A DNA stretch of 9,716 nucleotides from Deltaproteobacteria bacterium (GCA_019308645.1 JAFDHR010000056.1:1-9716); one strand, 5' to 3'; positions 1-7,151 are shown, counted from the stretch's first letter. Numbers and translations: made by a program. The notes: generated from the sequence alone by a model not told the origin.

Positions 1-1
1 A

Positions 2-130
2 TTTGGCATCATCAAAGCCGTTATAGGATTTCGCCAATTCTTACTTCGCGGCTTGGAATCTGTCAGCGGTGAATGGGATCTCGTGTGCATCGCGTATAAT
101 TTAAAAAGACTACATGTCCTAACGACCTAA
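2..130 (+). mobile_element. Transposase C-terminal end (DDE type, IS1182-like), cut by window edge
   Basis: The reading frame is open from the first bases to a TAA at 128-130 and encodes about 42 residues beginning FGIIKAVIGFRQFLLRGLES and continuing with GEWDLVCIAYNLKRL. The pattern FGxIK..GFRxFLLRGLE....GEW.L.C.A.NL.RL is the usual C-terminus of IS1182-group / DDE_Tnp_1_6 transposases and lies just after the last catalytic glutamate, which would fall outside the window. Whether the rest of the element is intact cannot be seen. No terminal inverted repeat was identified downstream, and the methyltransferase pseudogene starts only 33 bp further on. Family assignment is from recalled motif similarity. 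Confidence 0.72.
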
Positions 131-163
131 ACAAGGACAAATAACAACCCTTCCTGAGAGGGG

Positions 164-854
164 ATGGGATCAAAAATAGATTCATTCTGCTTCGTTTCAA
201 AAGAAACTGCTGTATTGAGCGGCACAGAGCAGAAATATCGCTCACTCTGAGCGGGACAGAACATCAGCAAGACCGACAAACTCCTAGAGGTTAAGACAAA
301 TCTGGAAGTAATTCGAAAGCAGGCAGAGTGGTCTGGACTGAAACCCGGTTTCAGGCTTTTGCATGCTGGATGTGGACCGGGCAAGATAACCCCCATTCTG
401 TATGAAATGATACAACCTGCTGGCCATATATTGGGACTGGATTATGCAGAAGAAAGATATAGATTACGCCACACAGCACTATGGCCGGAAATCAGAGATT
501 GATTTTCAGGACCATGATTTGAGGGACCCATTGGATGGCATGAGTCCATTTGATCTCATCTGGACCTGGTTTGTCTTGGAGTAAAACCGCATGGAAGGCT
601 TTGATAGCATTAGGAATCTTATACATTACTTGAAATCGGGTGGGCACCCTTGCTTGCTGGATCTGTACAACAACTGTCTCAATCACTACAAATTGCTAGC
701 TCATAGGGAGGATATCCTGTTCGAGGTTTCAGCCGTCGTAGAGAAGGAGTATAACCTTGATCCTTATGCGGGCAGAAGACTGGATGCTTATCTCTATGAT
801 CTGGGCTACGAGGATATTCGAAGAATTATCCGGAAGCCTATAAATATTGACTAA
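164..854 (+). pseudogene. Broken SAM-dependent methyltransferase (class I, Rossmann fold)
   Basis: Pieces of one class I methyltransferase can be read across two frames. From the ATG at 164 the frame gives 28 residues and then a TGA (248-250). The same frame continues through a glycine-rich SAM-binding motif, LLHAGCGPGK, and GHILGLDYAEERYR. Near 464/465 one extra T shifts the frame; removing it restores ERYRYATQHYGRK. The new frame then runs through FDLIWTWFVLE to an in-frame TAA (582-584) and on to TAA at 852-854. The motif I position that is normally Asp (LLDAGCGPG) is His here. The C-terminus (DIRRIIRKPINID) ends soon after the Rossmann core, short of what I recall for the family, and its stop overlaps the stop of the convergent PP-loop gene. 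Three lesions plus a shortened end make it a dead gene. The substrate is unknown, and the upstream 28-residue extension is less certain than the rest. Confidence 0.82.
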
Positions 855-1663
855 AAAATATTCAGGAAATGCTCTTCCTTCGACAACGAACGGTAAAACG
901 AGATATCGGGGAGATTCAGGGATTTCCTCGCGAATTGAAAAACCTGTTCATAATCGAAGCGTATTCCCATTTTCTCATAGTATTTTTCGAAGATTCTCTT
1001 TGGCCTAAAATCTCTAAATTGACAAGGAATTGAAAGAGTTGGAATCCCCTTTTTCCTGATTACTTTCAAGATCTCATCTGTATTGCACTTAATAAGAGGC
1101 TGGAACACCGTATATCCTTCTTTCATCTTGAGCAGAGGATAAAATCGCTGTGCCGTTTCCAAAATCCGACTATTCTTTTGAACACCGGCCTGCTTATCGG
1201 GAATGGAGGAAATTCCCATAAGCATATATTCTACACAATAGCTGGCGAGATCCCAAAGGGAGTAGTTGACTATGAGAACAAGGTTTTTCCAGTCCTGTAT
1301 TGTTCTTACCAAATTGTTTTTGAGGAGCCTCCTTTTCAGTTTCAGGCACAGAAGACAAGGATCCGCTTCGTCTGTCATATTATCTGTCACTCCCAAATCA
1401 TGCCAGATGATATCTGCACCTCGGTTATTCCAATACGACGTGATCCTGTCTTTTTCCACATCTGTATACATGTGAACCGGATAAGCTGCGGCATGTGTTT
1501 CAAAATTAAACCCGAATTCCTTTCCTGCCCTTAAGAGAAAATCCAATGCCAAGGATGAATCATTTCCACCTGAGAACAGAAGTTTAACAATTTTACCAGG
1601 GAACCTCTTTAGTACGTTTTGTTGCTCTTCTCGCCAACGAGAATAGCTTATCTCTGAGCGCAT
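851..1663 (-). CDS. TtcA-like PP-loop ATPase (adenine nucleotide alpha-hydrolase superfamily)
   Basis: A 270-residue protein of the ATP-PPi-synthetase (PP-loop) superfamily, which adenylates a carbonyl or C-O group for replacement by sulfur or nitrogen. The PP-loop is SGGNDSS at residues 31-37 in a KLLFSGGNDSS strand-loop. A CxxC pair followed by basic residues (C103, C106 in PCLLCLKLKRR) and a later Cys (C214 in IPTLSIPCQFRD) align by pattern with the three Cys that bind the [4Fe-4S] cluster in TtcA, the tRNA 2-thiocytidine-32 synthetase (CxxC, then IIPCNLC). The fourth Cys of that TtcA motif is absent. It starts at ATG with GGAGG (complement of 1669-1673) five bases upstream and lies 17 bp after the enolase-like gene, so the two are almost certainly one operon. 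Genuine tRNA thiolase genes are not usually paired this way, so a small-molecule or peptide substrate is possible. Superfamily is confident, substrate unknown. Confidence 0.88.
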   Translation of the reverse strand: MRSEISYSRWREEQQNVLKRFPGKIVKLLFSGGNDSSLALDFLLRAGKEFGFNFETHAAAYPVHMYTDVEKDRITSYWNNRGADIIWHDLGVTDNMTDEADPCLLCLKLKRRLLKNNLVRTIQDWKNLVLIVNYSLWDLASYCVEYMLMGISSIPDKQAGVQKNSRILETAQRFYPLLKMKEGYTVFQPLIKCNTDEILKVIRKKGIPTLSIPCQFRDFRPKRIFEKYYEKMGIRFDYEQVFQFARKSLNLPDISFYRSLSKEEHFLNIF

Positions 1664-1668
1664 ATTGG

Positions 1669-1673
1669 CCTCC
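1669..1673 (-). promoter_or_regulatory. Shine-Dalgarno of the PP-loop gene
   Basis: GGAGG on the minus strand, five bases before the ATG at 1663. It sits in the 17-bp gap after the upstream gene's TGA (1681-1683), which fixes this start and supports translation of both genes from one message. Confidence 0.8.
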
Positions 1674-1680
1674 GAAAGGA

Positions 1681-2832
1681 TCAGGATCTCGATACTGTCA
1701 GGATCTCTGTTTTAGTACATAGTTGCTCTAAGGCTTTACTATTCACCTTCACACCCAAGCCTGGACCATTTAAAGGCCCCGCCTCACCACCTAGACCGAA
1801 TGAAACATCGTCAGCAGTGATATTCTCCTTAAGTAAGAATCGATCATAAGAACCATCATAATACATGGCATCTTTACATAGAAGGCATAACCCCCTGCCA
1901 GCAGCAGACAGGATCCCAGATTCGCCTAAATTACAACCGATTTGAAAGGAGATGCCGCTATTACGCAGGTAATCAACGATCCTGAGTGTTCTTCGAAATC
2001 CGCCACTCCTGGATAATTTGATGTTTATCATCTGGTGATACCCCTTTTTGATCACCTTCTCTATATCCTTTAAGGTCGGTGCAGACTGGCACGCCATCAA
2101 GAGGATGTCCATAGATCGAATAATCTCTGCGAATTCGCCGAGACCCGGGTCGTCTTTCTCCATGGGCTCCTCAACAACCTTTATCTTGTATTCTTTTATG
2201 AGCGGTATGTGTTGAAAAGCGATATGTTGATTCCACACGCCATTTGGATCTATTCTGAGTTCGCTATCATCTCCACATACAGATCTGACGGTTTCAATCG
2301 CCCTTTTATTCTGCTCAAAATCCTTACCCATCTTGATCCTCAGATGTTTGATCCCCATATCATTGATCCATTTACATATCTCCAGAGTACTCACTTTTTG
2401 AGCAAGGGGGATTGTGAAGCCATAATGAATAGTATCGGCATAATAGTCTCTTGGGAAATATTCCGTGATATATGTATCCTGTCTCTTGCCCAGGGCATCA
2501 TAGAGAGCCATCTCGACGGCGCAAATGGCTGAGTTATAGCGCTTTTGATTGGGAAGGCTATCCACAAAATCCCGTATCTGAGAAACATCACTCAGCTCCC
2601 AGGGAAAAGAGGTTCGTTTTATGAGTTCAGTTGCTTTTTTGGCCGCACTTGCTTGAGATTCCCCTGTCTCGTCTTGCCTGGGTGCCCCTTCCCCGTATCC
2701 TCTTATATCCCTTTTATCGCCAACGATCTCAACCATTATGTTCTTGGCGTATGCGCTCTTCTTCCGGGCGGAAAAAAAATCCCCCTGAAAAGGCAATAAG
2801 ATCTTATATACATGAACTCTGTTAATTCGCAC
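1681..2832 (-). CDS. Enolase-superfamily protein (MR/MLE type) with altered metal site
   Basis: 383 residues with the layout of the muconate-lactonising / dipeptide-epimerase branch: N-terminal capping domain (about 1-125), then a modified TIM barrel. These enzymes abstract an alpha-proton from a carboxylate substrate held by Mg2+. Visible landmarks are the KxK position as R165-x-K167 (LRIKMG), first metal ligand D195 (RIDPNG), second E221 (VVEEP), catalytic-type Lys K272 (INIKLSRSGG), and a C-terminal barrel motif GCNLGESGILSAAGR (299-313). The third metal ligand, usually in an ADES motif, is replaced: A247-C248-Q249-S250. So metal binding or chemistry may differ from racemases and epimerases. 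The start is GTG, preceded by GGGAAAG on the minus strand, and the length is normal for the family. It is first of two genes with the PP-loop ATPase. It could be an amino-acid or dipeptide epimerase, a dehydratase, or a derived non-catalytic protein. Confidence 0.85.
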   Translation of the reverse strand: MRINRVHVYKILLPFQGDFFSARKKSAYAKNIMVEIVGDKRDIRGYGEGAPRQDETGESQASAAKKATELIKRTSFPWELSDVSQIRDFVDSLPNQKRYNSAICAVEMALYDALGKRQDTYITEYFPRDYYADTIHYGFTIPLAQKVSTLEICKWINDMGIKHLRIKMGKDFEQNKRAIETVRSVCGDDSELRIDPNGVWNQHIAFQHIPLIKEYKIKVVEEPMEKDDPGLGEFAEIIRSMDILLMACQSAPTLKDIEKVIKKGYHQMINIKLSRSGGFRRTLRIVDYLRNSGISFQIGCNLGESGILSAAGRGLCLLCKDAMYYDGSYDRFLLKENITADDVSFGLGGEAGPLNGPGLGVKVNSKALEQLCTKTEILTVSRS

Positions 2833-3014
2833 TATTCTTTCCCTTTTTCAATCCTATAAGCCCAGTTAGCCCGGAAACCACACCACCCATGTCTTGATAA
2901 CTGGATAAGAATTCCCTTTGTTGTGCAGGAAGTATAGAGTGAAATAGCCTTATGAGTCAAGGTAAAAGGAGCCAAAATATGGTGCTTTGAGGTTAAGATA
3001 TAGGGCGTGGGCTC

Positions 3015-3272
3015 GTGAATATTGCCGTAAGCGGGGCAGCAAAGACGTTCCATGATAGAAACTATTACGTGGGGTTACTACCTTGGCTAGATTTCGACAA
3101 ACCTGTCTATTTCAATCCCATGGCCGGTTACCCGACCCATTTCGAGGACGAGTTTGAAATCAAGAGGCATACATCTCTATGGAATAATTTGGATGGATGT
3201 GTAGGTAATCTTCACAAGGCGGGATCTGAGAATCTGAGTAATATGTGTGAATGTTTACCGAGGGTTCTTTAG
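3015..3272 (+). pseudogene. Unrecognised gene fragment (85 codons)
   Basis: A frame from GTG 3015 to TAG 3272. An in-frame TAA at 2994-2996 closes the frame upstream, and no strong Shine-Dalgarno is seen. The first two thirds look like real protein, with balanced composition and C-ending codons: LLPWLDFDKPVYFNPMAG, then YPTHFEDEFEIKRH. The tail is less convincing. I do not recognise the family. The same frame is reopened downstream (ATG 3405 to TAA 3563) and another frame carries a protein-like stretch to 3624, so this may be the start of a larger decayed gene. It could instead be a short intact gene or chance. Confidence 0.35.
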
Positions 3273-3404
3273 CTTTGTGGTTGTCTGGCCTTTAAATTCC
3301 ACAAGTCCAGGTGTTTGAGGTCGGAAACTTTATTGATATCCCCGGGATCTAGATTACAGGATATCCAAATAGATCTTAGGACTTACCATCTGATTTAGGG
3401 AGAG

Positions 3405-3624
3405 ATGCGGGAGGTGGATATCTTCAATTCGATGAAAAAAAGGCAGATGATTTCCATAAAAGCCAAAAGACTATTTGAAAATTACCTTGGTGGCCTTGAT
3501 GCGTTTTTTTGGACTTTACAAAGCTTTTTATGGGTATCAGACGGTTTATCTATACCCTTTTAATCCTCTGGAAGGGCATGAAACTCCTGCCTCCCTGAGC
3601 CATCTAAGGGAAATGATTCTTTAG
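3405..3624 (+). pseudogene. Possible downstream remnant of a decayed gene, two frames
   Basis: Frame A, from ATG 3405 to TAA 3561-3563, encodes 52 residues including KAKRLFENYLGGLDAFFW. Frame B, open from ATG 3499 to TAG 3622-3624, encodes GYQTVYLYPFNPLEGHE and SLSHLREMIL. The frames overlap around a run of seven Ts near 3503-3509, a common place for a one-base slip, and joining them there gives a longer protein-like reading. Neither part is recognised, and a link to the fragment at 3015-3272 is only a guess from strand and spacing. Confidence 0.25.
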
Positions 3625-3827
3625 AGATTTAAAACCGAAATTTGCATTTGAAAATGAATAATTTTTTAATGCATTGAAAACCTTATATTTTTACGATAAC
3701 CAATTGAGTCCAAAAAGTGCAAAGCAAATTTTGCCGAACCCCGCCTCCTCACCCTGGTTTTTTAATAAAACAAAGGGCTTTTTCACATTTTTTTACTTAA
3801 TCAATGTGTCTGTCATAGCTGCAGTTA

Positions 3828-3887
3828 ATGCGCCTAAGGCGCATAAAGATGGGACGGCCCTGCGGGCAAATTTTGCTATTGCAAAAT
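3828..3887. repeat. Three consecutive hairpins
   Basis: Three stem-loops lie head to tail in 60 bases. The first is ATGCGCC-TAA-GGCGCAT (3828-3844, 7-bp stem). The second is GCCC-TGC-GGGC (3857-3867, 4-bp stem). The third is ATTTTGC-TATT-GCAAAAT (3870-3887, 7-bp stem). The stretch is more GC-rich at its first two stems than its surroundings. It resembles a palindromic extragenic repeat, a small MITE or a structured RNA, but only one copy is present here so repeat status is unproven. It lies about 60 bp beyond the kinase stop on the minus strand, so it could also shape that transcript's 3' end. Confidence 0.5.
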
Positions 3888-3899
3888 CTAGGTTAAATC

Positions 3900-3939
3900 T
3901 GATATTTGTCACATTTTTCCATAGTAATCACAAATATCA
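3900..3939 (-). terminator. Inverted repeat just past the kinase stop, possible 3'-end structure
   Basis: TGATATTTGT (3900-3909) pairs perfectly with ACAAATATCA (3930-3939), with a 20-base loop. It begins 10 bp beyond the kinase stop codon on the minus strand. No T-run follows on the minus strand, so it is not a canonical intrinsic terminator. It may be a 3' stabilising stem or a binding site. Confidence 0.35.
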
Positions 3940-3948
3940 CACAAATTG

Positions 3949-6852
3949 TTATTTTTCTAATTCAGTTCTCACAGCAAGACCTATTTTCTCTAAAATATAA
4001 GGCTTCGTAACATAGGAACCTGCACCAAGTTTTTGAGCCTCTTTGACACGTTTTGTTTCAGAAAATCCGCTCACAATGATTGCTTTCTGTTCTGGATGGA
4101 GTTTGAGGATCCTTTTGTATGTATCAAGTCCATCCATTCCAGGATCCATAATCATATCTAATATCAAAAGATCTGCTGAATTCTTTTTCATATAATCAAT
4201 TGCCTCCTCCCCACTTGCAACTGATGTAACAGAATAGCCCACCTTTTTAAGCATGCTTGATGCAATTTCCCGTTGTTCTTCAACATCATCAACCACTAAA
4301 ATAGACTCTCCCCTCCCCTTAATTGCTTCAAGGGATAAATGTAATTTCTCTTTGGCTAATTCTTCTCTGGTTACCGGAAAATACAAGGCAAATGTTGTTC
4401 CTTCTCCTTCTCTGCTTTGAACATCAATATATCCATTATGATCTTTTACCGTCCCCCATACAACTGCCATACCTAACCCTGTTCCGCTTCTTCCCATAAC
4501 CTTTTTTGTGTAAAATGGCTCGAATATTTTTTCTCTATCCTCTAAAGGAATACCTATTCCTGTATCAGAAACGATAAGCGTCACATAGTCACCCTGCTTT
4601 ACATCATCATAACCTCTTATGGGAGTATCAATATATCGATTTTCTGTTGATACGGAAATCGTTCCCCCTTCAGGCATAGCCTCGGCTGCATTCGAGATTA
4701 AATTCATAATCGTCTTAGATAGATGAACAGGAGAACCTGAAATATTTAACAGGTCTGCGTTGAGATCTGTTTTAAGTGTAACATCAGAATGGAACTCTCT
4801 TAGCTTCCCATATTCTGGAGACTTAAGATATTCAAATATAATGGTATTGAGGTTCATCACTTCTGTGGTAACAACCCCTCGTCGAGCTAAGGTTAACAAA
4901 TCCTGGACAGTAGCAGCGGCTTTTTCTCCCGACTTTTGTATAGTTGAAATCGGTTTTCGGAGAGGACTGTCTTCAGGAAGATCCATTAATAACAACTCAG
5001 GATAACTGACAAGACCAGCCAGAATATTATTGAGATCATGGGCAACTCCACCTGCAAGGGTGCCGATGGCCTCCATTTTTTGAGACCTTTGGAGCTGTGC
5101 CTCAAGCCTCTGTTTTTCTTGCGCGGCTCGCTTACGTTCGGTTATATCTACCATAATACCTCGAAACCCGATTGCTTTACCTTTTGAATCCTTAATGAGA
5201 GACACGGAAATCTCTACCTGCACTTTAGTATTGTCCTTTTTTATAGACTCGCAATCAAATCTATTATTAAACCTTCCCGTCTTGTATACTTTAGTAAAGA
5301 ATTGATGCAATTTGCTGGCATTATCTTGATCCATATACTGTCGGTTATCCATACCAATCAATTCATCTTTTGAATAGCCAAGGATTTCACACATTGAATC
5401 ATTCACAAATGTAAACTTACCATCAATGTCGACTTCATAGTATCCCTCTTCAATGCTTTCAAGAATGGTTCGGTACTTTTCCTCGCTCTCTCGTAGTTTC
5501 TGAAAAGAAATGGCATTGTTAATGCTTATGGCTGTTTGTGAGGCAATCCCTATGAGAAGACTCATATCACTTTGGCTAAGGGGCCTCTTGGATGTGAGGT
5601 TATCTACAAACAATACGCCCAAAGACTCACCTTCATAAATAACAGGCGCACAGATAAAGGATTGGGCGCCAGTCCATTTAACAAATTCCAGACTCCTCTT
5701 GGAAAGGTCTTTTTCTATCTCAGCTATATCATTTACCAAATAGGGTTTTTGCTGTTTAAAGGCCTGGACTGCCACTCCTTTAGAGTGAGGATGATCCAGA
5801 TGAAAATCGGATTTTCTTAAAATTTCCTCAATTTCAGAATTGTATCCATAGCCAACATTGTAAACAAGGTGGTTATTTTCACTGCTGGCAAGCCAGATTC
5901 CTCCTCGATCAAAATCCAATCGTTGTTCCATGGTATCCATGACAGATTTCAGCAGCTTCTGGATATCCAAAAGCATAGAGGTAGCCTGACCAATCTCCTG
6001 GACAAGCAATGCATTATTGTAGCGGATGTTAATCTCATCTAAAAGGTCCTTGGCTGCATCACCCTGAGTCTCAATGGTTTTTGTTAGCTCCTTCTTTTCA
6101 AGATGCTCAGAGTAAAATGAAAATATTATTGTAATAAGGGTGCACAATAAGATAAGAAAAACCCAGGGCATGAGTGGCAAGACAAAGAAGAGACCCAGAG
6201 AGATAAGTATACCAAGTAAAAACGAATAATTACGTATCCGTTTCCAGATAAGAGAAGGTGTCTTTTCCCAGGTGATAATGTAACGGCAAATGTCTCCACC
6301 CTTGTGTATGCAGGTGGGATGTTCAATCTTTGCAAACTTGTTGGTAAATAACTTTGATAGCGCCTCGAGATTTCCTATCAAATTATTGCATTGATAAGGT
6401 TTCTGCAACACACCAGGTTTTGGGGTGGCCGAAACCTCAATCCTATTAGGTCTCAGTCTTCTAGTTTTCAGAGTAGAGGCTCTCGTCAAATGCGGAGCAA
6501 TCTTTTCCGCTATCCAATAGGCGGCTGCCGGGGACATGAATCCCAGTGTGTATTGTCTTACAGCGCCAGAGGCCTTGGATGAGGCAGCATAGCGTCCAAC
6601 TTTTCGGGATATGTTTGAGTCCCCTGTCTTTTCAACCAGGATTTCGTGAAAACGGTCTACCTGGCGCTGACTGAACCAGTGGCCCTGATCCTCTAATTCA
6701 TAGGTAGCTATGCCTGCATGGCTTATAAGGGAATTGATATCTACCTCAGGGTGAAATTCCTTACAATATTCTATATAATTTTTTATAAGCCGACTGTTAT
6801 AGAGAGGATCGTCTATTTTTACCTTATTATGGGAGGTATTATAAGCGGGCAT
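3949..6852 (-). CDS. Hybrid sensor histidine kinase (sensor-TM-GAF-PAS-HisKA-HATPase-REC)
   Basis: A 967-residue membrane-anchored hybrid kinase. Residues about 19-196 form a soluble sensory module ending in HPTCIHKGGDICRYIITW (C181, C189), similar in style to V4R/heme-NO-binding-like modules found in front of such kinases; its ligand is unknown. Two membrane helices follow (about 210-226 and 230-247) with a very short turn, putting both flanks in the cytoplasm. Next come a charged helix (248-285), GAF (about 285-450), PAS with PAC motif (about 455-572, ending MVDITERK), HisKA with H605 in GGVAHDLNN, HATPase with N717, D763 in SDTGIGIP and a GRSGTGLGM lid, and REC (about 850-965) with D855/D856, phospho-acceptor D899, S928 and K950. 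All catalytic residues are present, so it should be active. The ATG at 6852 lacks a clear Shine-Dalgarno; an in-frame TAG lies about 40 bp upstream, so translation may depend on coupling to the 28-codon ORF 73 bp upstream. No separate output partner is in the window. Confidence 0.95.
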   Translation of the reverse strand: MPAYNTSHNKVKIDDPLYNSRLIKNYIEYCKEFHPEVDINSLISHAGIATYELEDQGHWFSQRQVDRFHEILVEKTGDSNISRKVGRYAASSKASGAVRQYTLGFMSPAAAYWIAEKIAPHLTRASTLKTRRLRPNRIEVSATPKPGVLQKPYQCNNLIGNLEALSKLFTNKFAKIEHPTCIHKGGDICRYIITWEKTPSLIWKRIRNYSFLLGILISLGLFFVLPLMPWVFLILLCTLITIIFSFYSEHLEKKELTKTIETQGDAAKDLLDEINIRYNNALLVQEIGQATSMLLDIQKLLKSVMDTMEQRLDFDRGGIWLASSENNHLVYNVGYGYNSEIEEILRKSDFHLDHPHSKGVAVQAFKQQKPYLVNDIAEIEKDLSKRSLEFVKWTGAQSFICAPVIYEGESLGVLFVDNLTSKRPLSQSDMSLLIGIASQTAISINNAISFQKLRESEEKYRTILESIEEGYYEVDIDGKFTFVNDSMCEILGYSKDELIGMDNRQYMDQDNASKLHQFFTKVYKTGRFNNRFDCESIKKDNTKVQVEISVSLIKDSKGKAIGFRGIMVDITERKRAAQEKQRLEAQLQRSQKMEAIGTLAGGVAHDLNNILAGLVSYPELLLMDLPEDSPLRKPISTIQKSGEKAAATVQDLLTLARRGVVTTEVMNLNTIIFEYLKSPEYGKLREFHSDVTLKTDLNADLLNISGSPVHLSKTIMNLISNAAEAMPEGGTISVSTENRYIDTPIRGYDDVKQGDYVTLIVSDTGIGIPLEDREKIFEPFYTKKVMGRSGTGLGMAVVWGTVKDHNGYIDVQSREGEGTTFALYFPVTREELAKEKLHLSLEAIKGRGESILVVDDVEEQREIASSMLKKVGYSVTSVASGEEAIDYMKKNSADLLILDMIMDPGMDGLDTYKRILKLHPEQKAIIVSGFSETKRVKEAQKLGAGSYVTKPYILEKIGLAVRTELEK

Positions 6853-6925
6853 ATAATAATCATGTAAAAAGATTGAGTTAATCTGAGGCTATTATTAAAT
6901 ACTGATAAGATGAAAGAAAATAACT

Positions 6926-7012
6926 TTATCGCTCATCTTTCCTGGGCTTCAGGTAATAAATAGGATCGACAATACTCCGAATGCCTTGTTTATACTGATT
7001 TTCACTTGACAT
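6926..7012 (-). CDS. 28-aa small protein upstream of the sensor kinase
   Basis: ATG at 7012-7010 to TAA at 6928-6926 on the minus strand encodes 28 residues, starting MSSENQYKQ and ending in the motif DPIYYLKPRKDER. The Shine-Dalgarno is close to ideal (GGAGGAGGG, seven bases before ATG), much better than that of the kinase or of the radical SAM gene, which argues for real and strong translation. It precedes the kinase on the same strand by 73 bp and follows a candidate TTGACA promoter. There is no signal peptide or membrane helix. The C-terminal half is Tyr/Lys/Arg-rich around an IVDPIYYL core. Possible roles are a leader peptide setting kinase expression, a small protein ligand of the kinase, or a peptide substrate for the divergent radical SAM enzyme. 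None is shown by sequence alone. Confidence 0.68.
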   Translation of the reverse strand: MSSENQYKQGIRSIVDPIYYLKPRKDER

Positions 7013-7019
7013 ATAAGAT

Positions 7020-7028
7020 CCCTCCTCC
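7020..7028 (-). promoter_or_regulatory. Strong Shine-Dalgarno of the 28-aa ORF
   Basis: The minus strand reads GGAGGAGGG, with seven bases to the ATG at 7012. This is the strongest ribosome binding site in the window and the main evidence that the short frame is translated. Confidence 0.75.
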
Positions 7029-7123
7029 ATATACTCTGACACTACAAGTGAATCCTTGCCAATCAGGAAACACTTAGGTTTTCAGGTAAAGAGTAAAGAC
7101 CCAAGAAATTTTCTTAAGGTAAT

Positions 7124-7151
7124 ATAATCAAATGATAGTAATTATTGTCAA
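7124..7151 (-). promoter_or_regulatory. Candidate sigma70-type promoter for the small ORF and kinase
   Basis: On the minus strand a perfect -35 TTGACA (7151-7146) is followed after 16 bases by GATTAT (7129-7124); TATATT, three bases further on at 19-base spacing, is an alternative -10. The start point would be near 7115, giving an untranslated leader of about 100 bases before the 28-aa ORF. The surrounding DNA is very AT-rich, so chance matches are possible. Confidence 0.4.

Larger units (their letters stand above)
3273..3948. other. Gap with gene remnants, hairpin cluster and inverted repeat
   Basis: There is no intact gene between the fragment ending at 3272 and the kinase stop at 3949. 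It contains the frame remnants at 3405-3624, a 7-bp inverted repeat GATATCC/GGATATC near 3335-3365, three hairpins at 3828-3887 and a 10-bp inverted repeat at 3900-3939. The 11-mer GCAAATTTTGC occurs twice, at 3724-3734 and 3866-3876. Plus-strand frames in 3674-4000 read into the end of the kinase gene and look like shadows. Confidence 0.5.

Noticed and set aside
248..250. In-frame TGA in the methyltransferase as a selenocysteine codon
   Set aside because: The same gene also has a one-base insertion and an in-frame TAA, and no insertion-element hairpin was evident just after the TGA, so decay explains it.
2832..3053. 73-codon minus-strand frame ending in a TAG-GTG overlap with the enolase-like gene
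   Set aside because: No Shine-Dalgarno before its start and an unusual Cys/His/Trp-rich composition; it also overlaps the more protein-like plus-strand fragment. The overlap with the GTG start is noted but insufficient.
3674..4000. 108-codon plus-strand frame
   Set aside because: It runs through the hairpin cluster and the inverted repeat into the antisense of the kinase 3' end, and has low-complexity Phe/Asn/Lys composition with no ribosome site.
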